A DNA stretch of 64,000 nucleotides, from contig NZ_PIOD01000005.1 in assembly GCF_003369565.1 (NCBI RefSeq), forward strand, positions 434,001-498,000, written 5' to 3'. The notes beneath the pieces are model-generated. The model was not told where the DNA came from and made no database searches. It worked only from the letters and a program-made list of their open reading frames with translations. Source of the stretch: Oceanobacillus chungangensis (GTDB lineage Bacteria > Bacillota > Bacilli > Bacillales > Amphibacillaceae). The position numbers and the translations under genes are program-made. Shown one piece after another: positions 41,666-51,934 of this stretch (the first letter of the stretch is position 1; each line of letters opens with the position of its first letter).

Positions 41666-43495
41666 TTGAGTTACCGAAGAAGGTTAACATTATTAATTTT
41701 ACTAGATTCTCTGATTGTTAGTACAGCAATTTTCATTGCATCATGGATTGTCTATCCACAAGTAGATATTTTTCGTACAGATGCACTAGTCATAAGCGCA
41801 GTCGCACTATTAATCTTTCATCATATATTCGCCTTTGCTTACAAGCTGTACAACAAAGTATGGTCCTATGCAAGTGTCGGAGAATTGATTACTATTGTTA
41901 AAGCTGTAACATTATCGATTATCTCTGCTGGAATCATACAATACCTCGCAAATGGTTTCTCTCTGTATAGTCGTGCACTGCTTGTCACATGGCTACTTCA
42001 TATTTTATTAATTGGTGGGTCACGTTTTATGTGGCGTATCTTCCGTGATCGTTATATTAAAAATCCTACAGATCAAGAACGCACCTTAATTGTCGGTGCA
42101 GGTTCAGCTGGAGCAATGATTGCTAGACAACTGCAAAATGATCATCATAATAATGAATTATTACCAGTAGCATTTGTTGACGATGATTTTACGAAACTAA
42201 AGATGCAATTATATAATCTTCCCGTTTTGGGTGAAGTGAAGGATATTCCACAAATCGTCGAAAAAATGAAAATAGACCATATTGTTATTGCAATCCCTTC
42301 ATTACGCAATGGGGCATTAGAGAAGATTGTCACAGAATGTAATAAGACGAATGTGAAAGTGCAAATGATTCCTAAGATTGAGGATCTAATGACAGGGAAA
42401 GTATCGGTAAGCAATCTGAAGAATGTCGAGGTTGAGGATTTACTTGGACGTGAACCTGTAAAATTGGATATTGAAGCGATATCTGAATATGTAACAGGAA
42501 GTACAGTGATGGTAACCGGTGCAGGTGGATCAATTGGTTCGGAAATTTGTCGCCAACTGATGCGCTTTAAACCAAAGAAAATCTTACTCGTTGGACACGG
42601 GGAATACAGCATTTATTCGATTGATATGGAATTGAAACAAAAATATGGTGATACGGAAACGGAAATTGTCCCAATAATCGGCGATGTTCAAGACCGTAAT
42701 CGCATGTTTTGGATAGTAGACAAGCATAATCCAGCGATTATATATCATGCAGCAGCACATAAGCATGTACCATTAATGGAATATAATCCACATGAAGCAG
42801 TTAAGAACAATATTATTGGTACGAGAAATGTGGCAGAAGCCGCAGATGCTTTTGGTGTGAAGACCTTTGTAATGGTATCAACCGATAAGGCGGTAAACCC
42901 TACGAATGTTATGGGAGCTACAAAACGCGTTGCGGAAATGGTTGTCCAAGATTTGTCGCAGCGTAGTAAGACAAAATTTGTTGCAGTTCGATTCGGTAAC
43001 GTACTCGGTAGCCGAGGTAGTGTTATTCCGTTATTCAAAAAGCAAATTGAGAAGGGTGGGCCAGTTACGGTTACCCACCCTGACATGACGCGTTACTTTA
43101 TGACAATTCCGGAAGCTTCTAGACTTGTAATCCAGGCAGGAACTCTTGCAAAAGGTGGAGAAATCTTTGTGCTTGATATGGGTGAACCTGTGAAAATTTC
43201 TGACCTTGCTAAGAATCTTATTAAACTATCAGGATATACTGAAGACGAAATTCCAATTGAATATAGTGGAATTCGGGCTGGTGAGAAGATGTTTGAAGAA
43301 CTGTTGAATAAGAATGAAGTTCTTCCTGGTGAGGTTTATGAAAAGATTTATGTTGGACGAACGGTTGAGGTTGATTCAGAGATGATAATTAACTTGATTG
43401 ATAGTTTTGAAAGGTATGACGCTATTGAATTGAAGGATGCACTAATGGCAATTGTTTATATGGAGAGAACACTTTTAGCGGTACATGAATCATAA
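41666..43495 (+). CDS. UDP-N-acetylhexosamine 4,6-dehydratase, membrane-bound (EpsC/PglF/CapD-like)
   Basis: A 609-residue protein: four N-terminal membrane helices (to about residue 125), a CoA-binding-like Rossmann domain ('LIVGAGSAGAMIARQL'), then the catalytic extended SDR domain starting 'VTGAGGSIGSEICRQL' near residue 282. The active-site 'STDKAVNPTNVMGATKR' has Met-x3-Lys in place of Tyr-x3-Lys, typical of this dehydratase family. It makes UDP-4-keto-6-deoxy-HexNAc, first step to bacillosamine-type sugars. Start TTG at 41666 after AAAGGAG. It opens the main sugar-synthesis part of the locus. Confidence 0.92.
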   Translation: MSYRRRLTLLILLDSLIVSTAIFIASWIVYPQVDIFRTDALVISAVALLIFHHIFAFAYKLYNKVWSYASVGELITIVKAVTLSIISAGIIQYLANGFSLYSRALLVTWLLHILLIGGSRFMWRIFRDRYIKNPTDQERTLIVGAGSAGAMIARQLQNDHHNNELLPVAFVDDDFTKLKMQLYNLPVLGEVKDIPQIVEKMKIDHIVIAIPSLRNGALEKIVTECNKTNVKVQMIPKIEDLMTGKVSVSNLKNVEVEDLLGREPVKLDIEAISEYVTGSTVMVTGAGGSIGSEICRQLMRFKPKKILLVGHGEYSIYSIDMELKQKYGDTETEIVPIIGDVQDRNRMFWIVDKHNPAIIYHAAAHKHVPLMEYNPHEAVKNNIIGTRNVAEAADAFGVKTFVMVSTDKAVNPTNVMGATKRVAEMVVQDLSQRSKTKFVAVRFGNVLGSRGSVIPLFKKQIEKGGPVTVTHPDMTRYFMTIPEASRLVIQAGTLAKGGEIFVLDMGEPVKISDLAKNLIKLSGYTEDEIPIEYSGIRAGEKMFEELLNKNEVLPGEVYEKIYVGRTVEVDSEMIINLIDSFERYDAIELKDALMAIVYMERTLLAVHES

Positions 43496-43578
43496 GAATA
43501 TTATTAAAATCAATCAAAGAATGCAAAAAAGTATTAATATTATTTGAAGCAATTTTGTATGGAAGGAAGTCTCAGAAA

Positions 43579-44694
43579 ATGACAGATAGAATATTCCTCT
43601 CTTCACCACATATGAGTGATGAAGGCTTTGAACAGCAATATGTAAAAGAAGCTTTTGATACAAACTGGATTGCTCCTTTGGGGGAAAACGTTAATGGATT
43701 TGAAAGAGAATTAGCTGAAAAGGTAGGTTCGAAATCTGCTGCGGCTCTATCTTCTGGAACTGCTGCTATCCATTTGGCACTTAAAGCAGCTGGAGTTGGG
43801 GAAGGAGATATTGTTTTTTGTCCAACACTTACTTTCTCAGCAACTGCTAATCCAATAATCTATCAAAATGCAACTCCAGTTTTTATTGATAGTGATTATG
43901 AAACATGGAACATAAGTCCAGAAGCTCTTAAAAAAGCTTTTGAAAAGTATCCAAAGGTAAAAGCGATAATTGTCGTTCACTTATATGGACTGTCAGCAGA
44001 TATGGATAAGATTCTGGAGATTTGCAGGGGACACAATGTAACTATTATAGAAGATGCTGCAGAATCTCTAGGTACATATTATAAGAACAAGCATACCGGA
44101 ACATTTGGTGACTATGGTATATTCTCTTTTAACGGGAATAAGATTATCACCACTTCAGGTGGTGGAATGCTTGTTTCGGACAATGAGGAGAGAGTAGCAA
44201 AGACTCGTTTTTGGGCAACTCAATCCCGAGATCAAGCGAGACATTATCAGCATAGTGAATTAGGTTTTAACTATCGAATGAGTAATGTGGTTGCTGGGAT
44301 TGGTAGAGGTCAGCTTAAGGTATTAGATCAAAGGGTTGCTAAGAAAAACTATATATTTGAATTTTATAAGCAAGAACTTAATCAGCTTGAAGGTATTGAA
44401 TTCATGCCGAGTAATGAGTGGGATCAGCCTAATTACTGGTTAAGTTGTATGATACTGACTGGAGAGGTCAGACCTATTGATGTTATGGAAGCTCTTGAAA
44501 AAGAAAATATTGAGTCAAGACCCGTCTGGAAGCCGATGCATTTGCAACCGTTCTTTGAAAAGTATGATTTTATCGGTGAAGATGTAGCGGAAAAGTTGTT
44601 TGAGAATGGAGTTTGTTTGCCTTCAGATACGAAAATGACTGATGAGGGATTAATGAGAATTTGTAAGATTATTAGAAGGTTGTGGGATAACTAA
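43579..44694 (+). CDS. DegT/DnrJ/EryC1 aminotransferase (EpsN/PglE-like)
   Basis: A 371-residue PLP enzyme; the ATG at 43579 follows GGAAGGAAG, while an ATG at 43555 overlaps that site. 'SGTAAIHLALKAAGVGEGD' is the sugar-aminotransferase signature, 'EDAAESLG' holds the PLP ring, and the Schiff-base Lys is in 'SFNGNKIITTSGGGM'. It should transaminate the 4-keto sugar from the upstream dehydratase. Its stop overlaps the next start (TAATG). Confidence 0.92.
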   Translation: MTDRIFLSSPHMSDEGFEQQYVKEAFDTNWIAPLGENVNGFERELAEKVGSKSAAALSSGTAAIHLALKAAGVGEGDIVFCPTLTFSATANPIIYQNATPVFIDSDYETWNISPEALKKAFEKYPKVKAIIVVHLYGLSADMDKILEICRGHNVTIIEDAAESLGTYYKNKHTGTFGDYGIFSFNGNKIITTSGGGMLVSDNEERVAKTRFWATQSRDQARHYQHSELGFNYRMSNVVAGIGRGQLKVLDQRVAKKNYIFEFYKQELNQLEGIEFMPSNEWDQPNYWLSCMILTGEVRPIDVMEALEKENIESRPVWKPMHLQPFFEKYDFIGEDVAEKLFENGVCLPSDTKMTDEGLMRICKIIRRLWDN

Positions 44695-45329
44695 TGAAGA
44701 GTGCAAAAGGTGGTATCTATAGAAATTTTCTAAAAAGACCTATGGATTTTATACTATCCTTAATTGCTATTATTGTTTTGAGTCCAGTATTTTTAGTTGT
44801 TTCGATACTTGTAAAATCTAAATTAGGTAGTCCGGTACTCTTCAAGCAGCAAAGAGCTGGGTATAATGAGAAGATTTTTATGATGTATAAGTTTCGGACA
44901 ATGACGGATGAGAGAGATGAGAATGGCGAACTACTTCCTGATAGTGCTAGATTGACAAAGTTTGGTAAATTCCTTCGTTCGACATCACTTGATGAACTAC
45001 CTGAGCTTTTAAATATTTTAAAAGGTGATATGTCCATTGTTGGTCCCAGGCCCCTATTAGTACAGTACCTTTCTCTTTATAATAAACATCAAAAACGGCG
45101 ACATGAAGTAAGACCAGGACTATCTGGTTTAGCACAGATTAGCGGGAGAAATGCAATTAGTTGGGAAGATAAATTTAATCTTGATATTGAGTACGTGGAC
45201 AATGTAAGTTTTATCAGAGATTGGAAGATTATTTTATTAACCATTAAAAAGGTATTTGAGCGGGAAGGTATTAATTCGGAAACAGCTGCTACGATGGAAG
45301 CATTTAAGGGAAGCGAAAAGGAAGAATGA
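44694..45329 (+). CDS. Initiating sugar-phosphate transferase (EpsL/PglC-like)
   Basis: A 211-residue bacterial sugar transferase with one hydrophobic re-entrant segment near residues 15-38. Conserved blocks are 'QQRAGYNEKIFMMYKFRTM', 'LDELPELLNILKGDMSIVG' and 'GPRPLL', and 'RPGLSGLAQI' follows. These monotopic enzymes move a sugar-1-phosphate from UDP to undecaprenyl phosphate, beginning each repeat unit. With the neighbours it likely transfers diNAc-bacillosamine or a relative. Confidence 0.92.
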   Translation: MKSAKGGIYRNFLKRPMDFILSLIAIIVLSPVFLVVSILVKSKLGSPVLFKQQRAGYNEKIFMMYKFRTMTDERDENGELLPDSARLTKFGKFLRSTSLDELPELLNILKGDMSIVGPRPLLVQYLSLYNKHQKRRHEVRPGLSGLAQISGRNAISWEDKFNLDIEYVDNVSFIRDWKIILLTIKKVFEREGINSETAATMEAFKGSEKEE

Positions 45330-45333
45330 GAAA

Positions 45334-45951
45334 ATGAAGAGCAAACTTTTAATTATAGGTGCTAGCGGTCACGGAAAAGTTGTTGCTGATATTGCGATGA
45401 AAATGAATAGGTGGCAATGCATTGTTTTTTTAGATGATGACGAGAGTATCGAAACATCGATAGGTATAGATGTGATTGGAACTTCAGATAAAGTCTATGA
45501 GTACTTAGAAGAGTATGAGATATTTGTCGGTATTGGTAATAATGCAACGAGGCAAAAGGTTTATGAGAGGCTGGTGACTCTTAATGCCGATATTCCAGTT
45601 TTAATTCACCCAAATGCTGTAGTTGGTGAAAAAGTGAAAATAGAAAATGGAACAGTTGTAATGGCAGGGGTCGTTATTAACAGCTGTACTAAAGTAGGTA
45701 AAGGTTGCATCATCAATACCGGCTCTTCCATCGATCATGATAACTATATTGAGGATTATGTTCATATTTCACCAGGTGCACATCTCGCAGGAGCAGTAAA
45801 AGTAGGAAACAGATCGTGGTTGGGGATTGGAAGCATAGTAAGTAATAACCTAAACATCTCCAGCGATTGTAAAATTGGTGCAGGGGCTGTTGTTATTAGT
45901 GATATAACTGAAGCTGGTACTTATATTGGTGTTCCAGTAAGGAGAATTTAA
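45334..45951 (+). CDS. Sugar N-acetyltransferase, NeuD/PglD-like (EpsM)
   Basis: A 205-residue enzyme with an N-terminal Rossmann-like part ('LLIIGASGHGKVVADIA') and a C-terminal left-handed beta helix built from hexapeptide repeats ('GTVVMAGVVINSCTKVG', 'HISPGAHLAGAVKVG'). It acetylates the amino sugar from the upstream aminotransferase using acetyl-CoA; the catalytic His is probably in 'SSIDHDNY'. The ATG at 45334 follows AAAAGGAAG. Confidence 0.9.
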   Translation: MKSKLLIIGASGHGKVVADIAMKMNRWQCIVFLDDDESIETSIGIDVIGTSDKVYEYLEEYEIFVGIGNNATRQKVYERLVTLNADIPVLIHPNAVVGEKVKIENGTVVMAGVVINSCTKVGKGCIINTGSSIDHDNYIEDYVHISPGAHLAGAVKVGNRSWLGIGSIVSNNLNISSDCKIGAGAVVISDITEAGTYIGVPVRRI

Positions 45952-45954
45952 AGT

Positions 45955-47082
45955 ATGAAGATTCTTGTATTAGCTAATTTTGGTATGGGTTTATATAACT
46001 TTAGAAGAGAATTGCTAAAAGAATTAATAGAACAAAACCATGAAGTTTATATCTCTTTACCAAATGATGAATATGTACCAAAGTTAGAGGAATTGGGATG
46101 TAAATTCATAGATACTCATTTAGATAGACGAGGAACAAATCCTTTTACAGATTTTAGGCTAACCCTCCAGTATGTAAAAATGCTGAGACACATCAAGCCA
46201 GATCTTGTTTTAACATACACAATCAAGCCTAATGTGTATGGGGGTATAGCTTGTGCAATAACAAAAACCCCGTATATAACAAATATAACTGGTCTAGGTA
46301 CTTCTGTTGAAAATAAGGGTTTCATTCAAAAGGTTACACTGACACTTTATAGGTTAGGATTAGAAAAGTCATCATGTGTGTTTTTTCAAAATGAATCTAA
46401 TAGAACATTTTTTACCGACAATAAAATTGTTAAGAGTAATTCTCGGTTAATCCCCGGATCAGGGGTAAATTTAGACCAGCATAAATATGAAGAATATCCT
46501 ATACGAGATGAGCAGTTGAGATTCCTTTTCATTGGGCGAATTATGAAAGCAAAGGGAATAGAAGAACTGCTTGAAGCAGCTGTAATTATTAAAAAAGAAT
46601 ATCCAAATGTACAATTTGATTTAGTTGGTGGTATTGAAGAAATCTATAATGATAAATTAGAAGAGTTGGATAGTCTAGATATTATTAACTACCACGGAAA
46701 ACAGGAAGAAGTTCATGCATTTATTAAAAAATCTCATGCAATAATATTACCATCTTATCATGAAGGTTTAGCTAATGTTTTACTAGAATCTGCATCATCA
46801 GGAAGACCGGTATTGGCTTCAAAAGTTCCTGGCTGTATCGAAACTTTTGATGAGGGTTTGACTGGTTTTGGTTTTGAAGCGAGAAGTGTTGAGGGTCTAG
46901 TTAAAGCAATAATTAAATTTATAAATCTGCCTTACAATCAGAAGATAGCAATGGGATTAGCTGGACGTAGAAAGATGGAGATTAAATTTGATAGAAATCT
47001 TGTAATTAATGCTTACTTACAAGAAATAAAAAAGGTTATGGACAAGGAGAATAATAATGAATTTATACGAGATGTTGGTTGA
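45955..47082 (+). CDS. Glycosyltransferase family 4 (EpsD-like)
   Basis: A 375-residue GT-B enzyme. The N-terminal domain starts '[20 protein letters not shown]'; the nucleotide-sugar half has '[19 protein letters not shown]' and the E-x7-E motif in '[18 protein letters not shown]'. Members of this group often add GalNAc or a similar residue next to the initiating sugar. It overlaps the next gene by 26 bp. Confidence 0.9.
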   Translation: MKILVLANFGMGLYNFRRELLKELIEQNHEVYISLPNDEYVPKLEELGCKFIDTHLDRRGTNPFTDFRLTLQYVKMLRHIKPDLVLTYTIKPNVYGGIACAITKTPYITNITGLGTSVENKGFIQKVTLTLYRLGLEKSSCVFFQNESNRTFFTDNKIVKSNSRLIPGSGVNLDQHKYEEYPIRDEQLRFLFIGRIMKAKGIEELLEAAVIIKKEYPNVQFDLVGGIEEIYNDKLEELDSLDIINYHGKQEEVHAFIKKSHAIILPSYHEGLANVLLESASSGRPVLASKVPGCIETFDEGLTGFGFEARSVEGLVKAIIKFINLPYNQKIAMGLAGRRKMEIKFDRNLVINAYLQEIKKVMDKENNNEFIRDVG

Positions 47083-48439
47083 TAAAAAAGAGAAAATTTC
47101 ATTAGTAGGACTAGGTTATGTTGGTATGCCAATTGCTGTTGCATTCGCTAAGAAAGTTGATGTAATTGGATTTGATGTGAATAAACAAAAAATCGAACTA
47201 TATCAGAATGGAATAGATCCTACAAAAGAAGTTGGGAATGAAGTAATCAAGAATACAACTGTTCAATTCACTTCAGATGAATCAATGCTTAAGGAAGCTA
47301 AATTTCATATTGTGGCAGTTCCTACACCGGTGAGAGATGATCATACACCTGATTTAACACCAGTAGAATCCGCAAGTCGCACTCTTGGTAGAAACTTAAC
47401 AAAAGGTTCGATAGTTGTTTTTGAATCTACTGTATATCCTGGTGTAACTGAAGATATTTGTGTTCCGATTTTAGAAAAAGAATCTGGACTAAAGTGCGGA
47501 GTTGATTTTAAAGTTGGTTATTCCCCAGAAAGAATCAATCCCGGTGATAAAGTTCATCGACTTGAGACAATAATAAAGGTAGTATCCGGGCAAGATGATG
47601 ATTCTTTAGATATTATTTCAAAAGTATACGAATTAGTTGTAGAAGCAGGTGTTTATAAAGCAGAAAATATTAGAGTTGCTGAAGCAGCAAAGGTAATTGA
47701 AAACTCTCAGCGTGATATTAATATTGCTTTTATGAATGAGCTATCCATTATTTTTAATAAGATGGGAATTGATACAAATGCTGTGCTCGAAGCAGCTGGA
47801 ACGAAATGGAATTTCCTTAAATTCTCTCCTGGACTAGTAGGAGGGCATTGTATAGGGGTTGATCCATACTACCTAACATACAAAGCAGAGCAAATGGGTT
47901 ACCATTCTCAAATTATTCTTTCAGGGAGAAAAATAAATGATGATATGGGAAAATATGTAGCTGAGAGTACTGTAAAGCAAATGATCAAAACAAATACACA
48001 AATAAATGGTGCAAAAGTAGCTCTCTTCGGCGTTACATTTAAAGAGAACACTCCAGATGTTCGAAATACTAAAGTAGTAGATGTAATAAATGAATTAGAA
48101 GAGTACGGTGTGAAAGTAAAGGTTGTTGATCCTACAGCAGACAAAGAGGATTTATGGCGTGAATATGGAATTAAGCTAAGTGAACTGGAAGATATAAAGG
48201 AAATTGATGCAGCTATCTTTGCTGTTCCGCACGACGAGTTCAAAGGAATTCAACTAGAGGATGTTAAAAAGATGTTTAAATCAGCAGAAAATAATAATTT
48301 TGATGCTATGAACGAAGTAGCTGCAACAATTGACTTTGAAAAAGTAACTGAAAGAAAAGATAGTGTATTGATAGATCTTAAAGGAATGTTTAATAGAAAA
48401 GAAGCAGAAGATACTGGTTTTGTATATTGGGGGTTATAA
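47057..48439 (+). CDS. UDP-N-acetylhexosamine 6-dehydrogenase (TviB/WbpA-like)
   Basis: A 460-residue nucleotide-sugar dehydrogenase. NAD binding is at '[14 protein letters not shown]' (residues 17-30); the catalytic Cys is in '[12 protein letters not shown]' near residue 264, and '[15 protein letters not shown]' marks the third domain. The C-terminal ~25 residues extend beyond the core as in TviB. It oxidises UDP-HexNAc to the uronic acid. AAGGAGAATAATA precedes the ATG. Confidence 0.9.
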   Translation: MNLYEMLVDKKEKISLVGLGYVGMPIAVAFAKKVDVIGFDVNKQKIELYQNGIDPTKEVGNEVIKNTTVQFTSDESMLKEAKFHIVAVPTPVRDDHTPDLTPVESASRTLGRNLTKGSIVVFESTVYPGVTEDICVPILEKESGLKCGVDFKVGYSPERINPGDKVHRLETIIKVVSGQDDDSLDIISKVYELVVEAGVYKAENIRVAEAAKVIENSQRDINIAFMNELSIIFNKMGIDTNAVLEAAGTKWNFLKFSPGLVGGHCIGVDPYYLTYKAEQMGYHSQIILSGRKINDDMGKYVAESTVKQMIKTNTQINGAKVALFGVTFKENTPDVRNTKVVDVINELEEYGVKVKVVDPTADKEDLWREYGIKLSELEDIKEIDAAIFAVPHDEFKGIQLEDVKKMFKSAENNNFDAMNEVAATIDFEKVTERKDSVLIDLKGMFNRKEAEDTGFVYWGL

Positions 48440-48441
48440 TA

Positions 48442-49416
48442 ATGGGATATGAAGATATTAAATTTCCAGTTGGAAGTAAATTCTTAGTTACTGGATCAGC
48501 AGGTTTTATTGGTTCCAATTTAGTAGAAGCTATACTAAAGCTAGGATATAAAGTTAGAGGCCTGGATAATCTTTCCACTGGAAAAAAGGAAAATGTTGAA
48601 GAGTTTATAGATAACCCTAACTATGAATTCATAGAAGGGGATATTCGTGATTTAGACACTTGTATAAAGGCTTGTGAAGGTGTCGATTACGTATTAAATC
48701 AAGCAGCGTGGGGGAGCGTTCCAAGAAGTATTGAAATGCCTTTATTTTATGAAGAGGTAAATATTAAAGGAACATTAAACATGATGGAAGCGGCGAGGAA
48801 AAATGGTGTGAAGAAATTCGTTTATGCATCAAGTTCATCTGTATATGGTGATGAACCAAATCTCCCTAAACAAGAAGGTAGGGAAGGTAATCTGTTATCA
48901 CCTTATGCTCTTACAAAAAGGGTAGACGAGGAATATGGAAAATTATATACAAAATTATATGGTCTCGATACTTATGGGTTACGTTATTTCAATGTATTTG
49001 GTAGAAGACAAAACCCTGAGGGTGCCTATGCTGCAGTTATTCCAAAATTTATTAAGCAATTGCTTAATAATGAATCACCAACGATAAATGGTGATGGAAA
49101 ACAGAGTAGAGATTTTACTTATATAGAAAATGTAATTGAGGCTAATCTAAAAGCTTGTAACTCATCCCATCAAGCTGCAGGGCAGGCCTATAATATAGCT
49201 TATGGCGGTAGAGAGTTTTTAATTGATATATATAATGAATTGGCAAACGCATTAGGAAAAGACATTGAGCCAATTTTTGGACCAGACCGGAAAGGTGATA
49301 TTAAGCATAGTAATGCTGATATAAGTAAAGCAAAGGATTTGCTTGGATATGATCCAGATTGGAGTTTTGAACGGGGAATTGTAGCAGCAATTGATTGGTA
49401 TAAGGAGAATTTGTAA
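48442..49416 (+). CDS. UDP-HexNAc(A) C4-epimerase (TviC/WbpP-like SDR)
   Basis: A 324-residue extended SDR: 'VTGSAGFIGSNLVEA' binds NAD, and Ser-Tyr-Lys catalysis is from 'SSSSVYGD' and 'YALTKR'. 'NQAAWGSVPRSIEMP' is characteristic of the WbpP/TviC group acting on N-acetylated sugars. The ATG at 48442 follows GGGGG; an upstream ATG at 48427 is less likely. With the dehydrogenase before it, it predicts a GalNAcA-type residue in the polymer. Confidence 0.9.
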   Translation: MGYEDIKFPVGSKFLVTGSAGFIGSNLVEAILKLGYKVRGLDNLSTGKKENVEEFIDNPNYEFIEGDIRDLDTCIKACEGVDYVLNQAAWGSVPRSIEMPLFYEEVNIKGTLNMMEAARKNGVKKFVYASSSSVYGDEPNLPKQEGREGNLLSPYALTKRVDEEYGKLYTKLYGLDTYGLRYFNVFGRRQNPEGAYAAVIPKFIKQLLNNESPTINGDGKQSRDFTYIENVIEANLKACNSSHQAAGQAYNIAYGGREFLIDIYNELANALGKDIEPIFGPDRKGDIKHSNADISKAKDLLGYDPDWSFERGIVAAIDWYKENL

Positions 49417-50633
49417 TGGCTAATGAAAAAAAAAAGCTTGTACTAATGATTCCTCAAATGAGACATGGAGGAGCAGAGAGGGTTGTATCTAGACTTTCAT
49501 TTTTAATGAGTGATGCATATGATATTAGAATTGTTGTGTTTGATGATTCAATAATAACATATGAAGTAGGCTGTGAGATAATATCATTAAATGCTAAACC
49601 TGATCCAAGCAGCAACATAATAAAAAAAGTTTATAATACATTTAAACGAATATATTTATATAGTAAATATAAAAAAAATAATAATATCGAAACAACATAT
49701 AGCTTTGGCGATACTGCGAATTTTGTTAATGTATTTTCATTAGGAAGAGATAAAAAGATAGTTTCTATAAGAGGTTTTAAAAGAATTAGGACAGGTAAAG
49801 GAAAAAAAGATAGGTTTATAATTAAACCACTTTTAAAAAAGATTTTTAATAAGTCTGATGCAATTGTTAGTGTTTCTGAGTTAATGTCTAAAACTATTAT
49901 TAAGGAATATGATATTCCTTCTATTAAGGTTAATACCTCTTACAATGGTTATGATGTAGAAAATATACAAAAGCTTTCAAAGGAAGAAGTACCAAAAGAG
50001 TTTCTAAAAGATATTTCTCAGAATAGAGTTATTGTTACCGCTGGGACTTACCGTTCAGAAAAAGGTTACTGGCATTTACTAAAAGCCTTCGCTTTAGTAT
50101 TAGGTAGAGAGAAAGATTTAAAACTAGTTATTTTAGGACAAGACTACCGTGGGAATAGAAAAAAAGTAGAAAAGCTGGCAAAGGAACTTAATATATCAGA
50201 TAATATTATATATGGTGGTTATCAATCTAATCCATTTAAATACTTTTCTAAAAGCTCAATATATGTACTTTCCTCAACATTTGAAGGATTCCCTAATTCT
50301 ATGGTTGAGGCTATGGCTTGCCACTTGCCTGTAGTAGCTTCAGATTGTAAAACAGGTCCCCGAGAGATCCTTGCTCCTAATACTAATATATACTCATCAA
50401 CAGAAACAATTGAGATGGGCGAATTTGGAGTTTTAGTACAAAAAATGAATGAAGATGAGAATTATGAACCTAATATTATTGAAGAATGTGATAAAAATCT
50501 CGCTAAAGCCTTATTGATTTTATTGAAAGATGAAGATACTCGATTGAAGTATGCATCTAAATCTATTCAAAGAGTAAGTGATTTTGATTATTTACAATGG
50601 TCAAAACAGCAAAATGAAATAATTACTAACTAG
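49416..50633 (+). CDS. Glycosyltransferase family 4
   Basis: A 405-residue GT-B enzyme with 'RHGGAERVVSRLS' near the start and 'STFEGFPNSMVEAMACHLPV' carrying the E-x7-E motif. Its start overlaps the epimerase stop (TAATG). The coding sequence is more AT-rich than the upstream genes, a trend that continues to the end of the locus. Donor and acceptor cannot be read from sequence. Confidence 0.88.
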   Translation: MANEKKKLVLMIPQMRHGGAERVVSRLSFLMSDAYDIRIVVFDDSIITYEVGCEIISLNAKPDPSSNIIKKVYNTFKRIYLYSKYKKNNNIETTYSFGDTANFVNVFSLGRDKKIVSIRGFKRIRTGKGKKDRFIIKPLLKKIFNKSDAIVSVSELMSKTIIKEYDIPSIKVNTSYNGYDVENIQKLSKEEVPKEFLKDISQNRVIVTAGTYRSEKGYWHLLKAFALVLGREKDLKLVILGQDYRGNRKKVEKLAKELNISDNIIYGGYQSNPFKYFSKSSIYVLSSTFEGFPNSMVEAMACHLPVVASDCKTGPREILAPNTNIYSSTETIEMGEFGVLVQKMNEDENYEPNIIEECDKNLAKALLILLKDEDTRLKYASKSIQRVSDFDYLQWSKQQNEIITN

Positions 50634-50694
50634 ATATCAGTTATCTTTAAAATGATTTAGAATTTTTAACTGAAATAAATACGGGGGATTATCG

Positions 50695-51234
50695 ATGATT
50701 AAAATGATAATCAGAAAAATAAGGAATTATTTTTTTATAAAAGGAAATATAAATATCGGTTCCAATACTAGAATACTAACTAAAATTAGTAACTTTGGTT
50801 CTGAACCTTATCTGATCGAAATAGGAAGTAATTGTACAATTACATCAGGCGTTAAATTTATTACTCATGATGCTTCGGTAGCAGTAGTCCTAAAATATTT
50901 AAATAAAGATCGAATAATAGAGAATAAAAAGTTTGAAATTATGTCTAGGATAAAAGTTCATGACAACTGTATGATAGGTGTAAATAGTATCATTATGCCG
51001 GGTGTAAGTATAGGACCGAATAGTATTGTTGGTTCAGGATCTATTGTTACAAAGGATGTCCCGCAGGGGGTAGTAGTTGCAGGGAATCCTGCAAAGATTA
51101 TTTGCTCAATTGATGAGTTTGTAGATAAGGTTAATTCTAAAATGACACTTATACCTATGGAAAGCAATCCTGAAAATCGAAAGCAAGCAATATTAAACAT
51201 TCTAGATAGAATTGACGAGTCAAACATTAATTAA
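50695..51234 (+). CDS. Hexapeptide-repeat O-acetyltransferase
   Basis: A 179-residue LbetaH acyltransferase: 'GNINIGSNTRILTKISNFG', 'IEIGSNCTITSGVKFITHDAS' (catalytic His in 'THDA') and 'GVNSIIMPGVSIGPNSIVGSG' form the coil. It probably acetylates a sugar of the repeat unit. GGGGGATTATCG precedes the ATG. Confidence 0.85.
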   Translation: MIKMIIRKIRNYFFIKGNINIGSNTRILTKISNFGSEPYLIEIGSNCTITSGVKFITHDASVAVVLKYLNKDRIIENKKFEIMSRIKVHDNCMIGVNSIIMPGVSIGPNSIVGSGSIVTKDVPQGVVVAGNPAKIICSIDEFVDKVNSKMTLIPMESNPENRKQAILNILDRIDESNIN

Positions 51235-51934
51235 ATTTGCTCTCAAAATAATATTTTTTCTTGGGTATATCGTATTTACTTTTTAGATGGCTAGTATTCT
51301 TTAAGTAATCAATTATCGAAAACTATCAATAGTAATAGATATTTATCTGTTGAAATTCAGTGAAAGAATATTGTAACAGAGTATAGGGAGAAAAATTATT
51401 TTCGGTAATCAGAACAAAGAATTCGAATCAAATTCTCTATAGAATTAAACGTGCTATTTTATCTTAATGGATTTCCGTAAAATACAGACTTGAATAATTT
51501 AAATTATCGGAATCTCCGTATTCTATAAATGGAACTTTGGAATTATATTTCTTATTCCATTGTACAATTAATAAGACACTCTAGAAGGATAGTGACTGGC
51601 GATTTAAAGAAAGTCACTATCTTTAACTTGTGCACTAGGTGAGCATTGAAAAATGCTAACTAAAGACTTTTAGCAATATATTATATTCATAACCTTAATA
51701 GACAATTGTTTTAACTATAGTATAAGATTGAAAATCAAGACTTAAGGTTTTATTATCAGTTTATGAATTTAAAAGTGGTTATAACATGCAATTCTTTTAA
51801 TTTGCTATAGTGTAAGGATAACCTTATGTGTTATTTAAATTAGTTGTATTAAACTATAGGGCTAATAGCGCTTCCTATATTAATAATGTACATGTTTTTG
51901 TTATACAATAAAGTATATTTTGGGGTGGTAAAGG
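51235..51934. other. AT-rich 700-bp intergenic region
   Basis: No ORF with coding character on either strand. A hairpin (GATAGTGACT / AGTCACTATC, 51588-51621) with a TTT tail lies in its middle. Very low GC and the size of the gap suggest a deletion scar or a boundary between two parts of the exopolysaccharide locus. Confidence 0.5.
51588..51624 (+). terminator. Hairpin in exopolysaccharide locus gap
   Basis: A perfect 10-bp inverted repeat (GATAGTGACT / AGTCACTATC) with a 14-nt loop is followed by TTT. It may end the upstream transcript. Confidence 0.5.

Noticed and set aside
42145-43086. Reverse-strand frames inside the dehydratase gene
   Set aside because: Overlap a strongly conserved coding sequence and show no motif of their own.
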